Shown here: positions 17,538-27,036 of the stretch, in pieces
How the letters are laid out: each line of letters starts with the position of its first letter
Numbering within the stretch: position 1 is the stretch's first letter
The notes under the pieces: model-generated
What the model saw: the letters and a program-made list of their open reading frames with translations, nothing else
The model's database searches: none
Told to the model about the DNA's origin: nothing
Assembly (NCBI RefSeq): GCF_023638035.1
Contig: NZ_JAKRVX010000004.1
Span: forward strand, 208,228-272,227
Source: Natronocalculus amylovorans
GTDB taxonomy: Archaea; Halobacteriota; Halobacteria; Halobacteriales; Haloferacaceae
Direction: 5' to 3'
Length of the DNA: 64,000 nt
Translations under genes and position numbers: made by a program

Positions 17538-18303
17538 GCTGTGGCTCCGGTGCAGCACGCTCCATCCCTCCAGGCGGCTCACGCGTAATGGAAAGGAAGA
17601 CGTCTTCGAGACTCTGTTTGTCACCGCTCTCTGCGCTCTGGACAAGTGCCATCGGCTCTCCTTCCGCAACTAATCGGCCCTCATTGAGCACTCCGACCAC
17701 ATCTGCATGCTCCTCAACGACAGGGAGAATATGCGTTGAGAGAAAGACCGTTTTCCCGCTTGCTGCGAGATCATCGATCATTGTCCGCATCGTCCGCGCA
17801 GCCCGCGGGTCAAGCCCACTTGTCGGCTCATCAAGAAAGAGGACTGCGGGGTCGTGCAGCTGTGCCTGAATGAACGCTGCCTTCTGCTTCATCCCCTTCG
17901 AATAGGAGGAGATACGATCGTCCAAATCGTCGATCAGAGAGAGTGCTGTTGCTAATCGATCGATCCGTTCCGTAGCTTTCTCGATCGGTATCTCCCGTAA
18001 TCCTGCGATATACTCAAGCTGTTCTCGTCCAGTGAGTTCATCGTATAGTGGTGGTGTCTCCGGGAGGTAGCCAATGTGTTTTGCTACTGCAGATCGATTC
18101 TCGATCGACGCACCCATGATGTGTGCTGTCCCATGCGTGGGTTTGAGCAGGGTTGCCAATATCCGCATCGTGGTCGTTTTCCCTGCACCATTCGGGCCGA
18201 GAAAGCCATACACTGTGCCAGTCGGAATAGTTACCGATAAATCAGATAGTGCAACGCTCTCACCGTACTGTTTGGTGAGGCCGTTCGTTTCAATAGCAAT
18301 CAT
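17530..18303 (-). CDS. ABC transporter ATP-binding protein
   Basis: 257 residues. Walker A GPNGAGKTTTMRIL (about 36-49), signature SYSKGMKQKAAF (about 131-142, SKGMKQ variant of LSGGQ), Walker B AVLFLDEPTSGLDPRAA and switch His in FLSTHIL. The variant signature is common in ABC-2 exporters of the CcmA/YadG type. The stop overlaps the start of the membrane subunit gene, so the two are cotranslated. The ATG at 18303 follows directly from a 51-base gap to purNH on the same strand. Confidence 0.93.
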   Translation of the reverse strand: MIAIETNGLTKQYGESVALSDLSVTIPTGTVYGFLGPNGAGKTTTMRILATLLKPTHGTAHIMGASIENRSAVAKHIGYLPETPPLYDELTGREQLEYIAGLREIPIEKATERIDRLATALSLIDDLDDRISSYSKGMKQKAAFIQAQLHDPAVLFLDEPTSGLDPRAARTMRTMIDDLAASGKTVFLSTHILPVVEEHADVVGVLNEGRLVAEGEPMALVQSAESGDKQSLEDVFLSITREPPGGMERAAPEPQHE

Positions 18304-18354
18304 GGAGGGTTTACTGTCAGTTCCGCTACCGACCCTATTACTTTTTTGCTGTCG

Positions 18355-19938
18355 TTAGTCGTGTCTGAAACAGCGCAGCCCGGTGAACGCCATCGCCATA
18401 TCGTGTTCATCTGCCGCTGCAATCACGTCCTCGTCATTGACGGACCCACCGGGCTGGATCACCGCTGTAATCCCTGCTTCTGCAGCCGCTTCGATCCCAT
18501 CCGGGAATGGGAAGAACGCATCCGAGGCCATCACTGCACCATCCGCATTTTTACCATCTGCATCCCGATTGGCCTTCTTCGCTGCCAGTTCAACCGCATC
18601 AACACGCGACACCTGTCCAACGCCAAGCCCCACCGTTTCAGTCCCTTTGGCGAACAGAATGCCGTTCGATTTGACGTGTTTGAGTGTTTTCCATGCAAAC
18701 AGCATCGTTTCGACTTCCTCAGCAGTCGGTTCACGCTCTGTGACAAATTCGAGGTCAGTCGTATCTGGTGCCGCCAAGTCCCGCTCTTGGACTAATCGCC
18801 CACCAACGATCGGTTTCTCGGTTAGTCGCTCAGTAATCTCTCCAAGTTCGCCTACATCGAGGACACGAAGATTCTTCTTTTCGGTAAGGACATCGATCGC
18901 TGCCTCTGTGTAGCCAGGGGCGACAACAACCTCCTTAAATGAGTCAACGATCGCTTCCGCAGTGTGTGCGTCACAGGTTCGGTTCAGCGCAACAATGCCA
19001 CCGAATGCACTTTTTGCATCGGTTCGAAGCGCTCTGTCGTACGCCTCAGACAGGCTCTCCGCAGTTGCCGCACCGGCCGGATTTGTGTGCTTAATAACCG
19101 CCGCTGCTGGCTCATCAAACTCTTTGATTAGGTTCAGCGCACCATCTGCATCGTTGTAGTTGTTATATGAGAGCGCTTTTGCACCTTCGTTGAGCTGTTT
19201 TGCACTGACAACGTTCGCCTCCGCACAGCCATCATTTGCGTACACTGCGGCATCTTGGTGTGGGTTCTCTCCGTACCGGAGTGTATCCGAAAGCTCATCA
19301 GAGACGAGCCGACGCTGTGGGAAATCCCCACCAGTATCGCCTTCAATCTCGACCGTTCCAGCCTCCGTATCGACTGTTACACGATCTTCTGCAAACCATC
19401 GGACTGCTCGTGGATAGGCTGTAAACTCACCGTCCTGTAGCACTCGTGTTTTGAGCGAATCTGCGTTGTCGGATTCGTAGACCGGAACTGCCTCTTGGGT
19501 TACGATCGGTCCGCCATCAACCTCCGAAGTTACAACGTGCACTGTGCAGCCAGTCATTCTGACACCGGCAGAGAGCACCTGCTCGTGCGCGTCCATCCCT
19601 GGGAACGATGGCAACAGTGATGGGTGGACATTGAGCGTTGTTGGTGCGTGAGAAATGAATGCCTCTGTTAGCACACGCATGTAGCCGTCGAGACAGATAA
19701 TGTCGAAATCATAGCTCTCAAGCTGTTTGAGAACCCGCTCCTCGTGAGATTCACGTGATTCGTTTTCGTTCTTTGTCACAACTTCGGTTGGAATCCCTCG
19801 CTCACTTGCAGCCTCGATAACGGGTGCACCATCTGCATTCGTGAGCACGACAGATAGCTCTGCACCGCCGGGTGCTCGATCGGCAATATGCAGTAGATTT
19901 CGGCCACGGTTGCTTGCAAGCCCTGCGATTTTGATCAT
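18355..19938 (-). CDS. purNH: Bifunctional GAR formyltransferase / AICAR formyltransferase (PurN-PurH)
   Basis: 527 residues from the ATG at 19938 (MIKIAGLASNRGRNL). Residues 1-190 are PurN-type glycinamide ribonucleotide formyltransferase with LNVHPSLLPSFPGMDAHEQ (His catalytic) and GCTVHVVTSEVDGGPI. Residues about 205-527 are the AICAR formyltransferase half of PurH, with LRYGENPHQDAA, VIKHTNPAGAA and SDAFFPFPDGIE. The IMP cyclohydrolase domain of bacterial PurH is absent; archaea supply that step with PurO. Known: this fusion is a haloarchaeal arrangement. It is divergent from purB with a shared 186-base control region. Confidence 0.95.
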   Translation of the reverse strand: MIKIAGLASNRGRNLLHIADRAPGGAELSVVLTNADGAPVIEAASERGIPTEVVTKNENESRESHEERVLKQLESYDFDIICLDGYMRVLTEAFISHAPTTLNVHPSLLPSFPGMDAHEQVLSAGVRMTGCTVHVVTSEVDGGPIVTQEAVPVYESDNADSLKTRVLQDGEFTAYPRAVRWFAEDRVTVDTEAGTVEIEGDTGGDFPQRRLVSDELSDTLRYGENPHQDAAVYANDGCAEANVVSAKQLNEGAKALSYNNYNDADGALNLIKEFDEPAAAVIKHTNPAGAATAESLSEAYDRALRTDAKSAFGGIVALNRTCDAHTAEAIVDSFKEVVVAPGYTEAAIDVLTEKKNLRVLDVGELGEITERLTEKPIVGGRLVQERDLAAPDTTDLEFVTEREPTAEEVETMLFAWKTLKHVKSNGILFAKGTETVGLGVGQVSRVDAVELAAKKANRDADGKNADGAVMASDAFFPFPDGIEAAAEAGITAVIQPGGSVNDEDVIAAADEHDMAMAFTGLRCFRHD

Positions 19939-20058
19939 ACCTGATTCTCTAAGCGCGGATGAAAAACTATTGCGGTACAGACTGTGAATATATCCACGTC
20001 CATGCATCTATTCTTTGTTCGAGGCGCGCACACACGTTTCTGATATACACGATACTGG

Positions 20059-20066
20059 TTATATTA
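20059..20066 (+). promoter_or_regulatory. TATA element for purB with a leader and Shine-Dalgarno site
   Basis: TTATATTA at 20059-20066 is a strong TATA candidate in the purNH/purB intergenic region. Transcription would then begin near 20089, leaving a leader of about 35 bases. That leader contains GGAG at 20113-20116, eight bases before the purB ATG. The opposite strand carries GATATATTC near 19986-19994, suited to purNH. Confidence 0.45.
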
Positions 20067-20124
20067 TTCTCAATCCGAAGACTGAACCGACATTCTTTTT
20101 TCCATATCAACTGGAGATGCGACC

Positions 20125-21531
20125 ATGACGCTTCCTCGAGAGGATCCATTGGCTGCGGTTTCACCGCTTGATGGTCGCTATGCGCGCCGGACAGCACCGC
20201 TCAGTGGCTATGCAAGTGAATCGGCACTGATGCGTGCACGAACTGAAGTTGAGGTAGAGTACCTCATCGCACTGGCTGACCTACCAGAAACGCCGATCGA
20301 ATTGGATACTGACGCCATCTCTGCACTCCGAGAAATCGTCTCCGAGTTTGATGGTGCTGACGCTCGACTCATCAAAGAGTTAGAGGTCAGCGGTGCACAT
20401 GGATACACGGCAACTAATCACGATGTCAAAGCGATCGAGTACTTCGTTCGCATCCGACTTGATGAGTCCCCAGCGACCGAGGACGCAGAACGACTGTATC
20501 CATGGATTCACTTCGGGCTGACAAGTGAGGATGTCAACAACCTCGCACACCGACTCCTTGTTGGGGGTGCAATGGAAGACGTACTCATTCCTGCAGCAAT
20601 CGATCTTCGAGACCAACTCACCGACATTGCACAGGAGTATCGTGACCTCCCAATGCTGGCACGCACACATGGGCAACCCGCAACACCAACGACGTTCGGT
20701 AAAGAGATGGCTGTGTACGCCTCACGGCTCGGTACCGCAGTTGCGCGGGCACAGTCTGCAACCGGAGATCTTAGCGGCAAGCTTGCTGGCGCGTCAGGAA
20801 CATACGCCGCACACGTTGCCGCATATCCGAGCATTGATTGGCAGGTATTCTCCGAATCGTTCGTAGACACGCTTGGCCTGGAACACACCCGCTTGTCAAC
20901 ACAAGTGAACCCATGTGACGATCTTGCGACGCTATTCGACGCAGTTCGTAGCATCAACAACATCCTGATCGACCTCGATCGGGACATGTGGCTCTACATC
21001 TCCGATCGCTATCTCGGACAGAAGACCGTTGCTGGCGAAACCGGCTCGTCGACGATGCCGCACAAAGTGAACCCGATCGACTTTGAAAACAGCGAAGGAA
21101 ACCTCTCGAAAGCAAACTCGGATCTTACGTTCCTTGCAGATTACATTACGACCTCCCGACTGCAGCGTGATCTCTCCGATTCTACGGTGAAACGAAATAT
21201 CGGTGCCGCATTTTCGCACTGTTTGATCGGTTACGGGAAAACTGAGGCAGGACTCGATAAGATTGTGCCGAACGAGCACGTCATGCGCGAAGAGCTCGTA
21301 AACACACCGGAGATTATTGGTGAAGCAGTCCAGACAATCCTCCGCCGGGAGGGAGACACAGAAGCCTACGAGCGTGTGAAAGAACTCACTCGTGGGCAGG
21401 ACGTCACGATCGAAGATTTCCATAATCTGTTTGCGTCTCTCGATGTTGACGAGAATGTCAAAACTGAGCTGCAGGCACTCACACCCGAGACATACATCGG
21501 TATTGCCTCAGGTCTTGTTGATGAAATCTGA
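20125..21531 (+). CDS. purB: Adenylosuccinate lyase
   Basis: 468 residues, from MTLPREDPLAAVSPLDGRY; the N-terminal LDGRY motif is typical. The fumarase/aspartase superfamily signature GSSTMPHKVNPIDFEN (about 309-324) is intact, as are THGQPATPTTFGKE (about 180-193) with the catalytic His and HFGLTSEDVNN. It acts twice in purine synthesis, on SAICAR and on adenylosuccinate. Placed back to back with purNH, it provides the substrate for the AICAR formyltransferase step. Confidence 0.97.
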   Translation: MTLPREDPLAAVSPLDGRYARRTAPLSGYASESALMRARTEVEVEYLIALADLPETPIELDTDAISALREIVSEFDGADARLIKELEVSGAHGYTATNHDVKAIEYFVRIRLDESPATEDAERLYPWIHFGLTSEDVNNLAHRLLVGGAMEDVLIPAAIDLRDQLTDIAQEYRDLPMLARTHGQPATPTTFGKEMAVYASRLGTAVARAQSATGDLSGKLAGASGTYAAHVAAYPSIDWQVFSESFVDTLGLEHTRLSTQVNPCDDLATLFDAVRSINNILIDLDRDMWLYISDRYLGQKTVAGETGSSTMPHKVNPIDFENSEGNLSKANSDLTFLADYITTSRLQRDLSDSTVKRNIGAAFSHCLIGYGKTEAGLDKIVPNEHVMREELVNTPEIIGEAVQTILRREGDTEAYERVKELTRGQDVTIEDFHNLFASLDVDENVKTELQALTPETYIGIASGLVDEI

Positions 21532-21609
21532 AGCCATTTAATACCGGCTGCCGATCGCTTATATACTCATACACAATAAGAAATTTACCGCTTGCTAGAG
21601 AACTTATTG

Positions 21610-21933
21610 ATGATGCCCTCCGACGACTACAGCGTGTTCGATGAGGACCGGGTAGAAACCACACATGAGACGGCTGCCGATCGCAGTGATCCTGGCGATG
21701 CCACCGACACTGAAGCTGAAACACCATCACTACATGATGAGGAAGGTGGCTGTCCAAAGTGTGGCTGTACAGAAGTTGAATTTGATGATATTGCTACGAC
21801 TGGAACTGGATTATCGAAACTGTTCGATATCCAGAACCGGCGGTTTACCGTTATTTCGTGCACCGACTGTGGCTACTCGGAACTCTATCGTGGCCAGTCA
21901 AAAGGCAATGTTGTCGATTTTTTCTTTGGGTAA
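21610..21933 (+). CDS. Zinc-ribbon protein (COG3478-type)
   Basis: 107 residues from the first ATG at 21610 (a second ATG follows immediately). A disordered acidic N-terminus of about 45 residues precedes a zinc ribbon with CPKCGCTEVEF and CTDCGYSELYRG, then a hydrophobic end VDFFFG. The domain resembles predicted nucleic-acid-binding zinc ribbons of the YpzJ/COG3478 group. The upstream TTG at 21592 adds only a few residues. Function unknown. Confidence 0.8.
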   Translation: MMPSDDYSVFDEDRVETTHETAADRSDPGDATDTEAETPSLHDEEGGCPKCGCTEVEFDDIATTGTGLSKLFDIQNRRFTVISCTDCGYSELYRGQSKGNVVDFFFG

Positions 21934-21940
21934 CGGTCAC

Positions 21941-22738
21941 TTACTGGCTTGAGTGTGACACAATCACCGGCGACACAGCACGTTTTTCAACGTCTTTCGT
22001 TGTTGAGCCGAACACAAACTGTTGGAGTCGGCCTGACTGTGGTGCACCAATAACGGTGAGGTCATAATACTGTGACTGCTCAATAATCGCGTCGGCTACG
22101 TCGTCTGCCTCGAACAGCCACGTGTCAAGCTCGATATCGCCGTACTTGTCGATTATTTGTGCTGCGGTCCCTTCGAGAAATTCCTCCCCGTCTGTTTCGG
22201 ACTCCGGCGTTTTTACGTGGAATAGATCAACCGCAGTATCGTGTGCAAGCGCCACCGAAACCGCAGCCTCAACGGCAAGCGGCGAGTTCGGACCGTCCGT
22301 AATCGGCACCAAGATCGAAGCGACCGAATCGAGACTCATATCTCCCGTAATGGTAAGCACATCTGCAGTGCCACTAGCAGCCAACTTTGACGCCGGACTG
22401 CTCAAAATATCATCTAATACACCAAGGTTCCGATCGCGTTTCATGACAACTGCCGTTGCATTGCAGCGAGAAGCAAGCGATGAGAGGCCCCCACTCACTG
22501 ACGGTGCGTGTTGCACTGCAACGGTCTTCTCACCCGTGTCCGTAAGCGTTGATACGGATTCTGTCGATGTTTCTTCGGAAAGACAGAGCCCCACATTTCG
22601 TTTTGCGGCCAGTACGGCACCGAGTGCTGCCGCTTCTGTTCGCACTTCCGGATCTGCGATCGGTGCAAGTAGACAGCTTTCTTTTGTGCCCCCATTGTCA
22701 GCTATCACATCGCCCGTCCCAGAGACGTCCGCGAGCAT
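21941..22738 (-). CDS. UspA-type universal stress protein, tandem domains
   Basis: 265 residues from the ATG at 22738, with a TATA-like AATTTATG about 29 bases upstream supporting a leaderless start (a GTG at 22753 is the alternative). Two USP-like halves: a degenerate first (about 15-135, starting CLLAPIADPEV) and a second (about 140-262, SILVPITDGPNSPLAVEAA). The second keeps the ATP-loop pattern VIGAPQSGRLQQFVFGST. Likely a nucleotide-binding stress protein. It converges with the zinc-ribbon gene, seven bases apart, and lies 73 bases downstream of dapE. Confidence 0.83.
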   Translation of the reverse strand: MLADVSGTGDVIADNGGTKESCLLAPIADPEVRTEAAALGAVLAAKRNVGLCLSEETSTESVSTLTDTGEKTVAVQHAPSVSGGLSSLASRCNATAVVMKRDRNLGVLDDILSSPASKLAASGTADVLTITGDMSLDSVASILVPITDGPNSPLAVEAAVSVALAHDTAVDLFHVKTPESETDGEEFLEGTAAQIIDKYGDIELDTWLFEADDVADAIIEQSQYYDLTVIGAPQSGRLQQFVFGSTTKDVEKRAVSPVIVSHSSQ

Positions 22739-22811
22739 ATACTCTATGTGCACCGTACCAACACATAAATTGACTCATCTTTCGGAAAACAGTCACGAAA
22801 CCGTGACTGAT

Positions 22812-23951
22812 CTAGTTTGTGACAAGCGATCGAACTGCAGCGAGAAGGATTTTCCCCGCTGTTTTCACGTCTGCAGTGTTCACGTACTCGCGCTCACTGT
22901 GGGCAACGGCACCGGTTTCGTCGGCTAATACACCGGGGCCAAATACAACCGTTGGTTTTGGCGAGAAGTAGGATGCCTCAGTTGCTGCGTCGAACGATCG
23001 AACCGTGCCACCGTTGCCGCCAGTTTCATCTGTTGCAACTGTTGTGAGCGTCTCGACAAGCCGATGATTTGGATCGGTACTAAACGCAGCAAGGAATGGT
23101 GACTCCCGCTCAGTAAGTGTGAATTCGACACCAACGGTCGGATCGACCGCCGAACGAACTGCCTGTTCAATTGCAGCGCTGAATTCATCTTCAGTCTCTG
23201 GCGGGATCGATCGGCGATCGAGCGTCAGTGTACAATGTGATGGGATTTGGTTTGTTGAATCGCCACCCGAGATCACGGTTGGTGTAAGTGTCGCATGGCC
23301 AAGCTGTAGATGTGGCTCACGTCCGTCATCAAACGCCGAAATCACTCCTAATGCATCTTCAACAGCCGAAATTGCATTGACACCGCTTTCCGGTTCCGCG
23401 GCGTGTGCATTCACGCCAGTCAGTTTGAGCTGCCCTTGGAACCGCCCTTTTGCTGCCGTACAGATGTCGAGGTTTGTTGGCTCCCCGACAATGTAGAGAT
23501 CACCGTCAATCGGCTCGACGTTCGGGTGTGAAATCTTCCCAGTCAACGCTGCAGCCCCAAGCGAAAGCGTCTCTTCATCAGGGGTTACTGCAAGGGTTAG
23601 CCGACCAACGGCTGGTTCTGTCCCAATGAATGCAGCTAACAGTGCTGCGAGCGGCCCTTTTGCATCACAGGACCCACGACCGAGGATCCGATCGGAGTCG
23701 CGCCCGTATGGAACGTGTGGTGAAACCGTGTCAATGTGTGTATTTAATACGAGGTGCGGGCCTGCGTCTGGGCTATCGCTTGTTTTTGTTGCGATCGTGT
23801 TACCAGCCGAATCCACAGTTACGTCGCACCCGTGTGTCTCAAGCGTTTCAACTAAGAGCGCACGCATTTCAGCGACATCCTCATTTGAAACAGTCTGCAC
23901 CGCATTTTCAAGAAATACGATCGGATCGAATGCTGCTTGTACCGTGTTCAT
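22812..23951 (-). CDS. dapE: M20 peptidase, succinyl-diaminopimelate desuccinylase type
   Basis: 379 residues. Metal ligands of the M20 family are visible: LNTHIDTVSPH (His, Asp), GRGSCDAKGPLAALLAA (Asp), TPDEETLSLGA (Glu pair, catalytic base), VGEPTNLD and the C-terminal VAHSEREYV (His). Its position as the last gene of the dap operon, overlapping dapF by ATGA, indicates N-succinyl-LL-diaminopimelate desuccinylase rather than acetylornithine deacetylase or a LysW-linked enzyme. Specificity is assigned from context. Confidence 0.88.
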   Translation of the reverse strand: MNTVQAAFDPIVFLENAVQTVSNEDVAEMRALLVETLETHGCDVTVDSAGNTIATKTSDSPDAGPHLVLNTHIDTVSPHVPYGRDSDRILGRGSCDAKGPLAALLAAFIGTEPAVGRLTLAVTPDEETLSLGAAALTGKISHPNVEPIDGDLYIVGEPTNLDICTAAKGRFQGQLKLTGVNAHAAEPESGVNAISAVEDALGVISAFDDGREPHLQLGHATLTPTVISGGDSTNQIPSHCTLTLDRRSIPPETEDEFSAAIEQAVRSAVDPTVGVEFTLTERESPFLAAFSTDPNHRLVETLTTVATDETGGNGGTVRSFDAATEASYFSPKPTVVFGPGVLADETGAVAHSEREYVNTADVKTAGKILLAAVRSLVTN

Positions 23952-24835
23952 TCTCCAGGAACAACGACGGATAGCTCCCCGTCAAACTCGTGCGCAACAG
24001 GCCCTGCCAGTGTTGCTGGCCCCCGATCGGGAACCACTATCTCTAATGTTCCGCCAGGTGGGGTGACGGTTACTGGGTCTGCCGTCTCAATCCGTCCAGT
24101 TCGTTTGGCTGCGGCAACAACCGCAACTGCACCGGTTCCACACGATCGTGTCTCACCTTCGACCCCACGCTCAAACGTTCGCTGTCGGAAGCCAGCAGTT
24201 GGATCGTCAGAATCGATCGGTGATGCGAGTGTGACGTTCGCCCCCCGTGGGAAGACGTCAGCGTGTCGAACTGCAGGTGCAACCGCAGTCAGATCAACAT
24301 CGTCAACATCAGCAACGAATGCCACCGCATGTGGAACACCTGTGTTGACTGCTGTTACTGTTAGCCCCTCTACGTCGTCTTCAATCAGTGGGCCGTTGTA
24401 CTCGGTTGAGAGTGGGACCCGTGATGGATCGAACGCTGGTTCGCCCATCTCGATCGTGATCGTTTCATCTTCAATCTGTGCATGGCGGGTTCCTGCTTGG
24501 GTGTCAATCATAAACTCGTCAGCACCGATTTGATCATGTCCCCATGCTGCGGTGCAACGAGCACCGTTCCCACACATTGCTGCAACAGAACCATCCGGTT
24601 GTACAAGTGTCATTACAATCCGTGGCGGAGTGAATCGATCCTCCAATCCAAGAAAGAGCACTCCATCGGCACCACGACGGCCGCCATCAGGAGAGTCGAT
24701 TCCTGTCTCTCGATCGCAGTACTTTCCAGCAAGTGCACCCCGATCGGGTACAGGCTCAGCCGCATCAATAATCAAAAAGTCGTTTCCAGTGCCGTGGTAT
24801 TTTTTAAACGAAATCGCGTGTTGTAGTGTCCTCAT
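23948..24835 (-). CDS. dapF: Diaminopimelate epimerase
   Basis: 295 residues. Both half-site cysteines are present: MCGNGARC (about 91-98) and SCGTGAVAVV (about 244-253), the proton donor/acceptor pair. The N-terminus FKKYHGTGNDFLIID is diagnostic. It converts LL- to meso-diaminopimelate, the substrate of LysA. The start overlaps the lysA stop (ATGA) and its stop overlaps the dapE start, so it is embedded in a translationally coupled operon. Confidence 0.96.
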   Translation of the reverse strand: MRTLQHAISFKKYHGTGNDFLIIDAAEPVPDRGALAGKYCDRETGIDSPDGGRRGADGVLFLGLEDRFTPPRIVMTLVQPDGSVAAMCGNGARCTAAWGHDQIGADEFMIDTQAGTRHAQIEDETITIEMGEPAFDPSRVPLSTEYNGPLIEDDVEGLTVTAVNTGVPHAVAFVADVDDVDLTAVAPAVRHADVFPRGANVTLASPIDSDDPTAGFRQRTFERGVEGETRSCGTGAVAVVAAAKRTGRIETADPVTVTPPGGTLEIVVPDRGPATLAGPVAHEFDGELSVVVPGE

Positions 24836-26175
24836 TGGTCGCTCCTGTGTGCCTTGTCAGCCGTGATGTTCCCGGTAAGCGTCTGCACTGCCCGGCCACT
24901 CGAATCCGTTTCAAGCGTCGTCAACTCCGAGAGCTGTTCAGCACGCCGTCCAAGGCGGTACTCACCATCACTGTGAACCACCTCTGCGGGCCGTGGTCGG
25001 GAGTTGTACGTGCTTGCCATCTCATATCCGTAAGCGCCTGCAATACCGATCGCAAAGATATCTCCGCGTTCTGGCGTTGCTACCGGTCGGTCTTCACAGA
25101 GTACATCAGCGGTCTCACAGATAGGTCCTGCGACTGTGACAGGTGTTACCGTACCATCACGTGAGATATTCTCAATCGGATGATATGCATCATACATTGC
25201 AGGCCGAAGCAGTGTCGTCATCCCTGCATCTGTACCTGCAACCAAGGTGTCTCTCGCTTGTTTGACGGTATTGACACGTGTGAGAAGCACACCAGCATCA
25301 GCAACAACGTAGCGCCCCGGCTCGATCGCTAACTGGACCGCATCTCCTGTTGGGGTTTCAACGGTTCCAAGCGCCTTTCGCGTCGCAGCTGCAACCGCAT
25401 TGAGATCGAGCGGTGGCTCATCCTCGACGTATGGGACGCCAAAGCCACCACCAACATCTACATACTCTAACGCGATCCCTGCGTCTGCAATTTTGCGGGC
25501 AAGTTCTCCCATTCGCCGGACGAGTTCGCGGTGGTTTGAGAGATCGTCACCGGAGATCCCAGACCCCGCGTGCGCATGGATTCCAACAAACTCGAAACGT
25601 GCTGCAGCAGCACGTGCAACGTCGGCTGCGCGTTCGATCGGAACGCCAAACTTCGCTGCCGCGCCTGTTTGTACTTTTTTGTGGTGGCCTGCACCAACGC
25701 CGGGATTGACCCGAAGACAGACACGGCCGTCGAATCCGCGCTCGCTAAGTCTGTCAAGAGTGTCCGCAGAGCCGACTGTAACTGTTAGCTCGGGGTTGTC
25801 TACCCAGACATCAACCACATAATCAAGATCCTCTGCTGGTGGATTGACTGCCGTGTAGTGGATCCGGTCTCCGTCGAATCCTGCCTCGGTCGATCGAAGC
25901 ACTTCACCAGCAGATGCGCACTCCGCGTCAAGTCCTGCCTCTCGAACGGTCTCCAACACTGCACGACCAGTGTGGGCCTTCACTGCGTATCGAATATCTG
26001 CGGCTGGAAATGCAGCTAACAGCCGCTGGCAGTTCTCCGCTACGCGATCAAGATCCATCACGTACAGTGGGGAGCCGTAGGTTTCACTAAGAGCAAGCAG
26101 TTCCGGTCGCGTCCACTCCGAGAGGCGTCGTGCTTCGGGATTCTTCCCGGACGATGCCACTAACTCGGTGTTCAT
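24832..26175 (-). CDS. lysA: Diaminopimelate decarboxylase
   Basis: 447 residues. Alanine-racemase-type PLP enzyme: YAVKAHTGRAVL (about 62-73) carries the PLP lysine, and HAHAGSGISG (about 195-204), EYVDVGGGFGVPY and IEPGRYVVADAG bind PLP phosphate and substrate. The C-terminal CETADVLCEDR holds the Cys found in decarboxylases of this family, followed by the Tyr of AGAYGYEMAS. It makes lysine from meso-diaminopimelate. It overlaps dapD upstream and dapF downstream by four bases each. Confidence 0.96.
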   Translation of the reverse strand: MNTELVASSGKNPEARRLSEWTRPELLALSETYGSPLYVMDLDRVAENCQRLLAAFPAADIRYAVKAHTGRAVLETVREAGLDAECASAGEVLRSTEAGFDGDRIHYTAVNPPAEDLDYVVDVWVDNPELTVTVGSADTLDRLSERGFDGRVCLRVNPGVGAGHHKKVQTGAAAKFGVPIERAADVARAAAARFEFVGIHAHAGSGISGDDLSNHRELVRRMGELARKIADAGIALEYVDVGGGFGVPYVEDEPPLDLNAVAAATRKALGTVETPTGDAVQLAIEPGRYVVADAGVLLTRVNTVKQARDTLVAGTDAGMTTLLRPAMYDAYHPIENISRDGTVTPVTVAGPICETADVLCEDRPVATPERGDIFAIGIAGAYGYEMASTYNSRPRPAEVVHSDGEYRLGRRAEQLSELTTLETDSSGRAVQTLTGNITADKAHRSDQ

Positions 26176-27011
26176 TCCCGAAGTGCCTCCTCTCGTTGGG
26201 TTGCTTCGAGCGTTTCATCTTCAACATCAGTTGCAACAACCGCTGGCTTGTATGCGCCACCAGGGAAGAACTCATGATCGCTCACGGAGGATTCGACGTA
26301 GCGAGTGAATGCGCGACGGTTCTCCGGGAGGTGTCCGTAGATGATCTCCTCTGTCACAAGATCATACACTGGAATCCGCGGAGTCAAGAGCGTGTTCTCC
26401 CCGACGATCGAGTTCTCTCCAACGCGGAAGCCGGAGGTAACACGGCAGCCTGCACCAAGCGAGACACCGTCTTCAATGATCACCGGCGCGTTCTCAACCG
26501 GCTCAAGCACCCCGCCAATGAGCGTGTTTGCGCCGAGTTTGACATTTGTGCCAAGCTGTGCACAGGAGCCAACGGTGTCACATGAATCAACGAGCGTTCC
26601 ATCATCGATGTACGCACCGATGTTGACGAACGCTGGACTCATCATAATGCAATCCGATCCGAGATATGCACCGCGTCGGATTGTCGTTCCGTCTGGGGTG
26701 TTTCGTGTGCCTCGATCGGCCAGATCGGCGGTATCTCGAAGCGGAAGCACATCATGGTATGTTACGTCGCCATACACACGTGGGTGCGTTTCACGAAGCC
26801 CAAAGTTGAGCAAGATACCCTGTTTGACCCATGCGTTTGCTTCCCACGTCGTTACATCGTCGCCTGTTTTTTCAGCTGCCCGGATCTCACCTGCTTCGAG
26901 CGATTCCAAGAACGCTTCAAGCGTTGCAAGATGCTCGTCGGTTGCCTCTGCTGCTGTCAGTCCGTCTTGATACTGCTCCCACAGTGTCGTAATTTCGCTT
27001 TTGACTGTCAT
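26172..27011 (-). CDS. dapD: Tetrahydrodipicolinate N-succinyltransferase
   Basis: 279 residues from the ATG at 27011 (MTVKSEITTLWEQYQDG); the frame extends further upstream without similarity. A left-handed beta-helix of hexapeptide repeats is visible at about 110-235 (for example GAYLGSDCIMMSPAFVNIGAY then LGANTLIGGVLEP and SIVGENTLLTPRIPV). Together with dapE it shows that the succinylase branch of the diaminopimelate route is used. A dedicated DapC aminotransferase is not in the cluster. Confidence 0.95.
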   Translation of the reverse strand: MTVKSEITTLWEQYQDGLTAAEATDEHLATLEAFLESLEAGEIRAAEKTGDDVTTWEANAWVKQGILLNFGLRETHPRVYGDVTYHDVLPLRDTADLADRGTRNTPDGTTIRRGAYLGSDCIMMSPAFVNIGAYIDDGTLVDSCDTVGSCAQLGTNVKLGANTLIGGVLEPVENAPVIIEDGVSLGAGCRVTSGFRVGENSIVGENTLLTPRIPVYDLVTEEIIYGHLPENRRAFTRYVESSVSDHEFFPGGAYKPAVVATDVEDETLEATQREEALRE

Positions 27012-27036
27012 TGTTGGTAAATGGTCACTGATGAGT